From contig NC_090711.1 in NCBI RefSeq assembly GCF_040954835.1, forward strand, positions 3,913,501 through 3,977,500: DNA of 64,000 nucleotides, read 5' to 3'. Shown here piece after piece: positions 1 through 10,900 of the stretch. Under the pieces are notes generated by a model. That model worked only from the letters and a program-made list of their open reading frames with translations. It had not been told where the DNA came from and ran no database searches. The stretch is from Lepisosteus oculatus. Lineage: Eukaryota > Chordata > Actinopteri > Semionotiformes > Lepisosteidae. Position numbers and translations under genes: made by a program. The stretch's first letter is position 1. Each line of letters starts with the position of its first letter.

Positions 1-47
1 GAACTGGAGCAGACTCAGAATGAGCTGACTAGGGAACTGAAGCTCAA
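1..47 (+). CDS. kif3b: kif3b coding exon (partial, coiled-coil end)
   Basis: Fifteen codons plus two bases, running into the donor GTATGT at 48. The window edge cuts the exon at its 5' side. It encodes the end of the stalk, [15 protein letters not shown]. Confidence 0.92.
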
Positions 48-2869
48 GTATGTAAATGATACATAACTGAACACATAAATGATGCTTCTGCTGAGCAACA
101 TGTTTCTAAGGGCATTGTGTTTGCTGTTTTATGAAAAAGTATCAAACTTTTGACTTGTTTTTTTTCTTACTATTTATTTACCTTGTTTTAGACACCTTAT
201 CATTGAGAACTTCATCCCAATGGAAGAAAAGAACAAAATTATGAACAGGGCATTTCTCGATGATGAGGATGATCACTGGAAGTTGCGTCCCATAACTCGG
301 ATTGAGGAGTACGGATTTATATGATTTTCTTTTAATTAAATTAGAAAATGAAGTTGGAGTGTTGGGCTTCTGCTTCGTTAAGCTTTCTATAAATGTTCCA
401 ACACAGGAATAGCACTAGATTGTTTACCGTGTAAAGTTATCATCCTTCCTGTGCATTCTGGGCATTATGTTTAGAAAGTTAAAGCTACATATTTTTAAAG
501 TGATGTATGCCATTATGACTGTGCACGAATACTGCAAAATATGGTCATATTTTGGATCATACACTTTTCTAGTGTATATTTTTAACATCTCTTTTCAAAA
601 GAGAGCCCGTAACTTGGACTTTTACCCTATAGGTGTTCCAAGAAACTATGAATTATGAAGCCCTTTATCTTTCTGTCCTGCTGGATCATTCCTTGCAGTA
701 ATCAACAGATGATGATCAGGCCCATCTCTGCTGTGGGCTACAAGCGGCCCCTGAGTCAGCATGCAAGAATGTCGATGATGATGAGACCTGAAGCTAGATA
801 CAGGGTGAGCACTTTTCAGTTCAGTTCCCTTTCACATAAGAGGTGAGTTAAATCTTGGGTCAGCTGAAATCAGATCTATAGGTTGGTTTATTGAATACCA
901 AACCAAACTTCAGTCCTCTCAAGAGGGTTTGGGCATTTCTTCAAAGATGGACCAGTTTGATTTGCAGATATCTCGCACCAGGGCTTTATTTAACACATGT
1001 GGCAACTTTTAGATCCTCTACATTAATACTTTCTAGGCTGTTGTTTTAGAGTTAAATGCAGTCTTATGACCCATATGCTACAAGGAGGTTAACTAAGTAG
1101 ACAGAGGTGAATTAAGGTTTTTTTTTCTGTAATTATTTTTGTCAATTCTTACCTCCAGTATATTTAAAAATGGCATTTTTTGCCATTTTGTTTTCAGACA
1201 TTTTTACAATGGCAATAAAAACATTTTGCAATATTTGTGTTGTTCTTACAGTGCTGATATCTGTGCCTGGAATGAGCCTGGTTTTGTAATACAAGAAATG
1301 GCTGTAGCTAAAACCACTTTAAATGGGATGCCCCTCATATTATAAAGAAAAAGGGCTCCAAGCAGCCTCCTGCCGGTTAATAATGGGCATTAATCTTTTG
1401 GCATCATACCCTGACAGGCCGAGAATATCCTCCTGCTGGAGCTGGATCTGCCCAGTCGCACCACAAGAGACTACGAGGAGCCGGCCATCGCCCCCAAAGT
1501 GGCGGCGGCGCTGGAAGCTGCGCTGCAGGACGAGGCTGAGATTCAGGTGGATGCGTCGACTTTCGAAAGCTTTGGCAACAGGAAATTAAAGTCCAGGTGA
1601 GATGCTGCATGTAGTGTAAAAAGAGGCCTCCCTGCTCAGCCGTTAACCATTTATTCAGACCCTTTCTATGATGTCCCATCTTGTGTAGCTACAATATGCT
1701 ACATTTTTTAACTTAGAATTAATTTACTTAATATTTTATTAAAAACCTGGATGTTCAAAATGAAGAGTTTTAGGTCTGGAGCAGGTTTTCCTCCATAATA
1801 TGTCAGTACTTTCCTCAATCTATGTCAGTTTTTATAAGCTTGCCAGTCCCTACTGACTATAAAATAATGCTGTCACCACCACGCTTGGCAGTATGGATAG
1901 TGTTGGCTGAATGATGCATTATGCTGGGCTTGCATCTAATGTAACAATTAGCATTTAGGCCAAAAGATCTGACTGCAAAATGTTTTCCACATGTTTGCAG
2001 TATTACTTAGGTACCTTGTTGCATACACGGTGCAGAATTTGAGATGTTCTTTTTTTTCAGTTCTCCTTATGCCCTCTTTATGAAGTGACTGGGATATTGT
2101 TGACCCATGGACATTTTTCCCATCTCAGTCACTTAACTAACTCTTTCAAAGTTTTCTTTAGGCTTATGGTAGCATCCCTAACTAGTTTCCTCCTTAGCCA
2201 GCAGCTCAGTTTGAAGGGACAAACCTGATCTAGGTACTATCCGGGTACTTCCCACTTACATCTTAAAGATTGAATTTACTATGCTCAGAGGTTTTGGATC
2301 TCTGGATGTTTTTTCCTGTGCTCTTGATCTGTACAGCTTAATCCTGAGTTGTTTTGAAAGCTTGTTCTTCATGGTTGAATCTTTGCTTGAAATTCACTAT
2401 CTGCTGTAACTGATGGACCTTACAGAGACAGGTGTATTTATTCTGAAATCATGTGAACCATTTTTATTGTACATGGACAGTGGCCACTCAACTAATTGTG
2501 TGGCTTGTAAAAATACTTCTGTAAATGTAAATGTAGGTTTCCTGCAGAAAAGAGTTTGACTTATGTGTAAACATGCAATTTGTCTTTCATATTTACTTAT
2601 TGCTTTTTTATACTTTTAATGTATGGATTAGGTTATGTATATAATAAATATTAAATTGTCAGGACAACAAACTTTAAAGCACTAAAACTGCACAGTGAAA
2701 TCTATGCAAGGTACTGAAATCTTTTGTTATAGACTATATGTAAAACTTTTTTTTTTCTGGAAATAGACTGAAAACAGGAAAGAAGGCCAGCACCCCGACC
2801 TCATCGTCTTCCCCTGGGAGCGCCGGAAGTCCCTTGTACCCCCAGTCCCGCGGGCTTGTCCCCAAATGA
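1..2869 (+). CDS. kif3b: kif3b, kinesin-2 motor subunit, C-terminal part (5' end outside window)
   Basis: Exons 1-47, 192-308, 699-804, 1418-1596 and 2767-2869 (stop TGA) join in frame to about 183 residues. All visible introns are GT-AG. The peptide begins [16 protein letters not shown] (end of the coiled-coil stalk). It continues through [16 protein letters not shown], a conserved block ending [16 protein letters not shown], then [19 protein letters not shown], and ends with a Ser-rich basic tail and the terminal [11 protein letters not shown]. These blocks match vertebrate KIF3B, not KIF3A or KIF3C, as I remember them. KIF3B pairs with KIF3A and the adaptor KAP3 to form heterotrimeric kinesin-2, which drives anterograde intraflagellar transport and other plus-end transport. 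The motor domain lies upstream of base 1. One junction, 308/699, inserts an Asp relative to the mammalian protein (see findings). The gene is followed head to tail by asxl1, as in human. Confidence 0.95.
192..308 (+). CDS. kif3b: kif3b coding exon
   Basis: The acceptor TTGTTTTAG precedes 192. The codon AA|A restores Lys, followed by [16 protein letters not shown] and [13 protein letters not shown]. The only GT that keeps the frame with the next exon is GTACGG at 309, which leaves the split codon GA|T (Asp). Confidence 0.88.
699..804 (+). CDS. kif3b: kif3b coding exon
   Basis: Acceptor TTCCTTGCAG, donor GTGAGC at 805. Encodes [19 protein letters not shown], then [16 protein letters not shown], a highly conserved KIF3B tail block. 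Confidence 0.93.
1418..1596 (+). CDS. kif3b: kif3b coding exon
   Basis: Acceptor CCCTGACAG, donor GTGAGA at 1597. Encodes [19 protein letters not shown] through [18 protein letters not shown]. It is GC-richer than the flanking introns. Confidence 0.93.
2767..2869 (+). CDS. kif3b: kif3b terminal coding exon
   Basis: An 11-T pyrimidine tract and CTGGAAATAG precede 2767. The split codon AG|A gives Arg. The exon encodes the Ser/Lys-rich tail and ends [14 protein letters not shown], the family's usual C terminus. Confidence 0.94.
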
Positions 2870-4751
2870 ACCTGTCACGTTTCTTTATAAGGCCCTGTAT
2901 TAAACTGTAAAGGGCAGACAGGGAAGCACTGGTTTGACTTAATTTTTTTAACTGATGCAACTGAAATCTACTATTTTATTTACCTTCTGCATTTTCACTT
3001 TAAAGGGTTTTTGTAGGATCCCTGGAAGAAAATTGACTCTTGAATTTACTGTAACACACTGCAAATATAAAAAAACATACCTGCCATTAATGGGAGGGAT
3101 AAAAACTGGTGACAATTTGCGGACTTTTTTTAATATTGTAATGCAGGCACTCACATCAAAATAACAATGCACTGAAGTCAGTTTTTGCATTCCTTTCAAA
3201 TGCAATATAATTTTTGCAAGAGTTAGAAGAAAAACAATTGCGTAGTTTAAACGTTGTGTTGGTATGTCCCTAGAACTGTATCCTTTTTGAAAAAGGATTA
3301 TCCTTTTTAAAAATATGAGGCAGTATTCAGAGGAGCTGTTGACACTGTCAGCTGGGCTAGACAGGAAGAATCAACTTAGTCTGTATCAGCCTTTTCAGAT
3401 AAAAGAAATATGAATTTGTTCAGCAGTCTTAAACTTTCCATCTGTGAAGTACTACAAGCACTCTCATGGTCTTTCATTACTTTAATCACAACAATGCAGA
3501 CCAGATCGGAGTATCCTATTTCTTTATTTTAGTATATCACAAATGCTTCTGAAAATAGCAGTAAATAGTTAAGAAATGCGTTCTGGTAGGATCGGGATAA
3601 AGATATATTCATTGCATTGTAGTTCTCATTTGAGACAAGCTGGCTTGGGATAACTGTGGTACCTTAAAGACCTATTTTAAAAATACCAAATTTAAAAATC
3701 TGTACACTAAATATATAAGGACTTTGTGGTGCCTTATAAATGGGTAGGACCTTTAGATTGTTGGATATCATGAGACAGCATGAAGTATTTGTCTTGAAGG
3801 CAAGTAGACTGTGGAACATAGGCCCTGACGTTGTTCCCTCCTGGGAATTCAGTGTTCTGTGCCCCCAGTTAAAGAACCCTGTCATGTAATGCATCCACAA
3901 TAAGACCTCTGCAACTTTGGAGTAACCCCTGTGCCCTCTGGATAGTGCCACTGCTTGCTGCTATTATGATACATTTCTTCCTGTATAACTTGCATACACT
4001 TCATGTATATAAAGGAATGGATACTTTGCATAGAATGTTGAGGTGTAAAAAAAAAAGAAAAAAACTAAAATTTTGCAGATTGCTACACTCTAATTTATGT
4101 TTGTTTCTGATTTATGAATACAAATGTAGATAAACTTTGTTTTTTCAAATCTTTATTTTCTGAACAAGCATAATTTTTATTTGGGATTGTATAATTTAAA
4201 GTTATGTATAAAAACTTATTTTTGTGTATCTTTTAGGCTGAGTGAAATGTGAATTTCTTTTCTTCTTATGTTACATACAAGAATATGCTTGGAAGTGCTC
4301 CTTTTTTGGAATAGCTTTGTATTTTTACTTGCATTGTACAAACCTGTTGTAGGAAAATAATTACAGAGGCCTGAATGAACAATATTTCAGATTTAAAACA
4401 TTTATGGATTGGTGTATTAGATATAATTTTCATTCACAATCTAGTTGTATTGTTCTACAGCGATGAGACATTTAAAACCACAACATTACAGAGGTCTTGT
4501 ATGTGATCCTAGAAAGCAGTGCTATGAGCTCAGTCCCTCTTTTTCTGTTTGCAGATGTGATCAAAAATACCTTGCCCCATTATAGTTTGACATGTAAGGA
4601 TTTTAAATTTAGTATAATAATGAAAATTAATGAAAGAAGAAGGGCAACTAAAATGACTAACTCTTCCCATTTACTGGAAATATAAAATTCGAATTAGTGT
4701 TTTGTACAGCATGTATTGACAGATGTTTAGGATGTATTTTAAAGAGTAACA

Positions 4752-4768
4752 AATAAAATAGTAATAAA
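4752..4768 (+). terminator. kif3b: tandem AATAAA polyadenylation signals, candidate kif3b 3' end
   Basis: Two AATAAA hexamers at 4752 and 4763, 1.9 kb after the stop codon. A third at 5227-5232 could be an alternative. A hexamer alone is weak evidence in AT-rich DNA. Confidence 0.4.
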
Positions 4769-5226
4769 ATGTGAAGTATACATTTTAAGTTTCAGAAGCT
4801 TATGTGACACTTTTATTTCAGCTAGTCATTTACACTGAACCTAGAGTCCATAACTGATTAGACAAAAGGAACTTAATAATTGGTTTGGCTTTATCTTAGA
4901 CAAACCAAAGTTATGTTTTTGGTCCACCAATGTCATTGTTCTATGTCCAGCTGTTTCATGGTTTGTGATGAAATGTTAAACTCATTTTGTCTGTTTGCTA
5001 CCTTTAGTTCAATTCATTAAAGAAAGAATGTCTGTTCTTTGATTGGTTTGGTTTTCCTGCATGAAACAAATGCATTTTTAATGTTTTCTTTTTACATGGT
5101 AAAAATGGTACATGTTACATGATTGGTGAGAAAAGAGCGCTTTTAAGATTTCAGTTTTAGTTTGAGTTATTGTTGGTTTATCTCCTAAAGCACAGCTTTT
5201 AACATACCTGCTTAAAGGTATTCACT

Positions 5227-5232
5227 AATAAA
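5227..5232 (+). terminator. kif3b: AATAAA, alternative candidate kif3b 3' end
   Basis: An AATAAA hexamer followed within 20-40 bases by T-rich sequence (GGTTTTCTTTTTAG), which suits a downstream element. It lies 2.36 kb after the stop. Confidence 0.4.
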
Positions 5233-5255
5233 ACTGGTTTTCTTTTTAGTCTCTT

Positions 5256-6800
5256 CAAAGTTTGGATTAATTTTGAACTGCAAATTCCTTCAATGTTATT
5301 CATCAAGTGCAAAGTGTCGATTTATTTTTAAATTTCTGAAAGTAACATCGATGTTTTGAACAGTAAGTACAGTTAATCAAAGTCCAAAACATTTTTCATC
5401 ATTACTTTCTCTGGGAATTGTGGTGAGTATGCTGTGTTTTAAACTGAGCATGAAAGGCTTTCCTATTTTTACCTCCAGAAAGAAAAAGAAAATGCATGAT
5501 ATAAAATAGATTGAAGGTTACATAGAGACTGAGCTGTGCTGCTGGTAAATGAAAGTAAACATTAATGGTACCTTGTTGTAGAAAGGAGAAAATCACACTG
5601 TAGTGCCTAAAAAAGAAACTTTAGAAAATAATTATAGAAAACAAAAAATGAATATTTGTGTGCCCATGGGGGAGAGGTGGTGGTTTGAATACTTATTATG
5701 AATGAATCTGTTAGTGGGCAGGGCAGGGTCAGGTGTTTTACAAGGTTAGTCCAGAAGCCTTTTAATGCTAGCGTATGCAGTGTCTTGAGTTCAAACAGGT
5801 TGCAAATGCAACATTAGGTTCTTGGATTAGCTGGATGTTGGCTGACGACATTCTGCATTGCAAAATGAACTTGGCTGTAAGTCAAACTGTTTTGATTTAG
5901 CAGGTGGCCAAATCAGCATTGGAAGATGAAGAGCAATGTGATTAATCTTGAACCCTTGATGCCTTTACACCCAACCCCAACCTTGTGCCTTTAACATGTC
6001 TAGTTAGAGGTTTTTCCTTGTAAAACATTTTACAGTCTTCTGAAAGATTCATTGACATAGTGCCACACAAATTACTTCTCTCTAAGACCTGCAGGATTCA
6101 TTAAAACTCTGAAGTGCAACTCTTGGAAGTTGCTATTTCTGCTTCAAATAGAGGCCTTAAAGACTAGAAATTACAACTAAATTAACAGGAGATTAAAATG
6201 TGTATTTTCAAGGCCTGTGATAAAAGCAGATGCCGGATAGTGCGCATATTAAAGCTGCAATCTAATTTGTCCATTAGCAACATACACTTTCACATCAGAG
6301 TCGATTTCTGTGATCTGAGTGCTGTGTAAAATGTTTTTTTAAACTTTTCTCTTTTGCCTGTGAAACACATTCAGCTATTAAACGGTAGGTGGAGTTGGAG
6401 CGCAAATTTCAGTATTTGTGTACTGCGACGCAACTACATCACATGTACTAGTAATGCTTTTGAAAATTCAGTACAAGAATAACAAACTTGTTTTCGGAGA
6501 AGTACTAGAAATGGGTGTGCATTTCGTTTGGGAGAAACGCAAACAGATTTTACGGAATTTGCAGCTATAATACGATTAGTACTAGCAAGTGTGAAGCATT
6601 CTTACGGGAGGGGATAAAATTGGTTATTGGTGAAGTGCAAGAATAAGAAAAAAACGTTAAATTATTATACAGTTTTCAGTTTTTTCAAACCTTCATACCG
6701 TGTTTTAAGGAAGGGTGCAAAATTAAAACATTAGTATTCCGTATATACAATTGTCTTAAAGTGCCACAACCGAAAGTAAACAGGAGACAATAATGTATTC
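5256..6800. other. kif3b-asxl1 intergenic DNA
   Basis: No coding exon, RNA gene or clear repeat was recognised. The base composition is AT-rich. Several short stretches could be old repeat fragments, but I cannot assign them. Confidence 0.6.
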
Positions 6801-7939
6801 AATTATTTTACAAAAACGCAATACACATCAGCTTTCTCACTGGACATTTTTGGAAAAACAAAGTGAGACGATGACAACGACGCCATTGTGGCTCCATTTC
6901 ATGTCTACTCGTGGCGATAGCGGGGCCGGGACGACCAGAGCCAAAATGGCGAACTCCGCCGTGCATTATCAAAAGTCCTCCCTGTTTTTTTCTATTTCCA
7001 ATTACCACCTATAATTCACAATAAACATATAGCATCCGAGACAGGGATAGCGCCGATCGTGGGGTTCGTGGCACAACAATTTCCTTTCATGTGCACTCAA
7101 AGATATAAGCACCGTATGTGTATATATAAGCAATATTTACGAGCATGTAACGTTGGGTAACTGCACACGTGTTTAGCTCTATTAACCCATATTAAAAATA
7201 AAAATAACCTATAATAACACAGACATCTTTAACTACACCTTTATAAAATCCCACATTTTAAAGATGTATATATATATCAAGAAATTCGGGGAACGCATAT
7301 ATGCGGATATCTGATTTTAGAAAAAAAAAACACGTTCATTGCCGGTTTAATTTAAAGAATGCATTGGGTTTTTTTACGAATATTTTCCGAAATCACAAAA
7401 GCCAAATAATGCTCCGGTGCTCTCTGATAGTGGGGGGAGGACGTTGTTTAGTGTTGCATTCCTGCAGTGTGTGCACTTTGACCCTGTAGTTACCCCCACC
7501 CCCACCCCCCCGCATTCCTGAGTGAGAGGATTTCCTGCAGCAGAGTGCAGTGTGAGACTCGTCTTCTCTCTGTTTACAAAGAAGAGCGGACAGCGCCGTT
7601 CAAAACCCGCTGCCGAGGCTCACGGAGGAGAAGAAGAAGAAGAAGAAAAGAAGCAGGAAGCGACGAAAAAAAAAGGGACGCATTTTATTCGGAGGGGGTC
7701 TTGGGAAAACCATCCTCATCCTCCCCAGCAACATCAACATCAACAACAACGTCGAGAACTTCGAGAAACCCTGCCCTCCTCTCCCACAGCCCCCTCACCT
7801 CTCTTCCAACAACAACAACAACCACCACCACCGCCACGAAAAACAGCAAAGCAGGTTTTTGTTGCGTGCGTGTGTGTGTGTTATTGTTGTAAATTGCAGT
7901 CCAGCACGGTCGGCGAGGAAGACGCAGCGGCCGCAGGAA
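6801..7939 (+). promoter_or_regulatory. asxl1: asxl1 promoter region and 5' UTR (extent inferred)
   Basis: The sequence shifts from AT-rich to more GC-rich and CpG-containing toward the asxl1 start. Two YY1-like motifs in opposite orientation (CGCCATTGT at 6881, CAAAATGGCG at 6942) lie about 1 kb upstream. From 7412 to 7939 there is no ATG, so 7940 is the first start codon in any plausible 5' UTR. GAA, CAA/CAT and CCA triplet runs fill 7626-7835. No TATA box is apparent at a sensible distance. The transcription start cannot be fixed. Confidence 0.55.
7626..7650. repeat. GAA/GAG triplet run in asxl1 5' UTR
   Basis: An imperfect purine run built on GAAGAA units about 300 bases before the start codon. 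CAACAT and CAACAA runs (7733-7750, 7808-7822) and a CCA run follow. All lie in the presumed transcribed leader. Confidence 0.7.
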
Positions 7940-7996
7940 ATGAAGGACAAGCAGAAGAGAAAGAAGGAGCGCACGTGGGCCGAGGCTGCCCGCATG
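7940..7996 (+). CDS. asxl1: asxl1 coding exon 1
   Basis: Encodes [19 protein letters not shown], near-identical to the vertebrate ASXL1 N terminus. Donor GTAATG at 7997, phase 0. No upstream ATG occurs in the preceding 500 bases. Confidence 0.95.
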
Positions 7997-10900
7997 GTAA
8001 TGCCACTGTGAAATCATCATCATCATCATCATAACCGTAATGAGGAGAAGAAGCGCAGTTGCATTAACCCTTGCATGAAATGGGAAATCGCCGTCCTCGT
8101 CGAACAAAAGGACGCGTCTAGTTATCGGAGTAGTTGTGCTGTGCTTGGAGGAGGAGGTGGTGGTGGGGGGTGCTCATTGCATTGCATTGCATTGCCTTGC
8201 CTGTGTGTAGCAGGGCGCGATTTTAAAAAGGGGAAATGCATCTCAGGGCGTTTTGAAAAAAAAAAGCTGCCGTCTTTGAGATGGAAAATGTACGTTTGGC
8301 CGTGGTTGTTTTCAACATGATTTTCCTTCCTATTAAGCGTATAGGAATGACCTGGAGGTTAGGTCTAACCCCCTCATGCAGATAAAGGCTCCCCACTCAA
8401 CATTTCTATCCTGTTGGCAGTGTGTTTACTGCAGATCCGGTAGCCTGTGCCTTTTTTTCTTTCCAGTCTTCCACCGTGTTTTGCGAGATCTAGCTTTCTC
8501 TTTGGTGGTGAAATGCGTGTTTTTTTTTTTAATACAGCAGAAACGTAGCATGTTGGTGCGCATGTACGTTTCTGTATCGTCACAAAAGCCCACACGAGTG
8601 ATGGTTTTCTAAGTAGGGTAAGGCTGTTTTTTGGTTCAACACGTCTTATGTAAAAGCAGGGCGGGTCGAGCTCAGATCACGGTTTAGGAACAGTCTACAC
8701 GCCTTTTTTTTAAGCTGGAGGAAACGTCGAGTTCCCCCCCCCCAACAAGACACATGACATTGCCAAAAGTAGTAAAAACAATATTTGTCGACATTGTTTT
8801 AGCCTGCGTTTTGTGCTTCCACGTTTCATGAAATCCACATGCTGCAAAATGTTTTTTAGAATTTAAAGGTCACTTTGTACGTTTTTAAGTCGCATACGTA
8901 GTAGTACTCTGATACCTCTGAGCAGTTAGTAAGTTTTTGACTGGGGGGTTTATCTGCATGGGACTGATTATGCAGCGACTGTTTTATATGTTAGGGTTTT
9001 GTGATTCGAGATATTTCTAAAAGTTGTTGAGGACTCAGTCGTCGTCATCAGTTGTGATCCCAGCAATTTTGGGATCTGAACCTGCATGTTCTTATCTGTG
9101 GTTGCATAGTTTGAACCATGGGGCTTCCACTATTCATAAAGCATCTGAAAGGCTAGATTCAACTGTTCCAAACCTATGAGCATGCCAAATAAATGTCCCA
9201 TGCGTTTATTCCTGGGTACCTTAATAATGTTATATTTATTTTCTTTTTTTTGCCTTAGTTCCATGTGAAAAGAATGTGTGACATTACTGATCATGTTGTC
9301 ATTATTATTGCGATTGGGTTTTGAAATAAGTATTTTTTTCTGAGCCGCGCTGAGACGGTTTGCTTCTGAAATGACACTTGTCATCAAGGTCCAAGGTGTG
9401 TTCACGTAGTTTCCGCAAAGACACCGGGCATGTTTTCCTTAAAATGTCTTGTATAAACTAGCCAGGTTCCGCTAATAGCTTAGTGATTTTCTTTTTTTGT
9501 GTTATGTCAACTTGGGATTAGGACTTATGCTATTATTTTTTCCCAACCTAGGTGGAAAATTCCAAACTGTGGGGAAAAATTGGTCAGTGGGAATACAGAT
9601 GGCACCATGCAGTGTGTAGGATATATTTTGAGGTTTTTTTGAACACACAGCGTTCAGAGATTGGTTACCCAAGGACTGTAATTGATCCTGTGATTTACTG
9701 CCTTATGTTATGTGCAGTAGCCAGTACTGTCCCTAGGCCCTGACAGCTTGTAGGCCAGGACAGTTTGCTTTGAAGAGGTCAGCGCAGAGAACAGGCGTGC
9801 GTTTCGTCTTGCATTTTGGCTATGAGTTTCTGAGCAAAGTCACGGAAGAGAACATTTCTTTGCATACAGGGTTCTTCTGTAAGGTTCATTCTTGCAAGAT
9901 GTTGAATTGCTGGTGCAAACGACAGGATCCTCAGCCATGTGAATCCCTTGCTAGACATTTCTCTTCTTTTCTTTCCTCATGTGATATTGAACGAGATGGT
10001 AAGATGCCAAATGTTTGTTTATGGCAGGGTTGAGTAATGGCTGGTCTGGTAAAAAGTTTACTTGAAATGAAGAAAATATATATAACAATTATTAATGACT
10101 TAAATGTTTATGTAACTTCACACCCATAAAGCAGTCAAAAGTACATGTACACTATTTTTTCCAATTCAAAATTGGTAATATCCTTTTTCTGATGTGATCT
10201 ATTTGATGTCTTTACTAGTTTCTTTTGGCTGTTGCTTTTTAACAGTACAAATCACTTTTTATATAGGCCCTCATTTATGCAGCTGGATATTTTACTGGAG
10301 CAGTTCAGGTGAAGCACCTTGATCAGAACTACAATAGAAGTGTCTCGCCTGGGATTTGAACCCACAACCTCCCAGTTGTGAGTTCAGAACCCTGTCCGCT
10401 GTGCCACCACTCTGTTGATTTATATACTGGCTTTAAACCGCTGCTTCCTATCCTAGTTTTGATTTTGTACTATGAGGCACTTAACTTAACAATTCTGCAG
10501 TTTCTCTACTTTAAATAGCATTACACACGCACAAGAGATGAGGTTCTTGAAATTGGCTGTGCCATATTGTGAAGGCTCATGAGTGACTGATTACCACAAC
10601 TCAACTGAAGTTTTTAAAATGTTCTTCAGTTGGGAAAACTGTGATTGTGGTGATAGAATCTGGCAAGTATAGCGAGGTCTGACATGTTTAGCAAGCATGC
10701 TGGTACTTATTTGTACATGAGCTGTTTCTCTGTCCAATATCAATTTTGACATTGCTTAAAATAAAATGCATAGTTTCAGTGTTGTGAAATCTGAGCACGG
10801 ATATTAAACGTTCGTAGTCTTTTCACGGAACAATCTTTTTTTAAGAACATGAGCAACAAGTTAGAAGAGGGTCTTCCAGATTATCTAGCTCGTGATAGCT

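Larger units (their letters stand above)
2870..5255 (+). other. kif3b: kif3b 3' UTR (extent inferred)
   Basis: AT-rich sequence without coding potential follows the kif3b stop. Candidate poly(A) signals lie at 4752-4757 and 4763-4768 (tandem) and at 5227-5232. A 2-2.4 kb 3' UTR fits the long UTR known for this gene in mammals. The exact end cannot be read from genomic sequence. Confidence 0.5.

Noticed and set aside
7522..8034. 170-codon open frame across the asxl1 leader and exon 1 (also 7545-7892)
   Set aside because: Both begin at GTG, not ATG, are low-complexity (Glu/Lys, Gln/His/Pro, Ser runs from triplet repeats), and are out of frame with the true asxl1 start at 7940.
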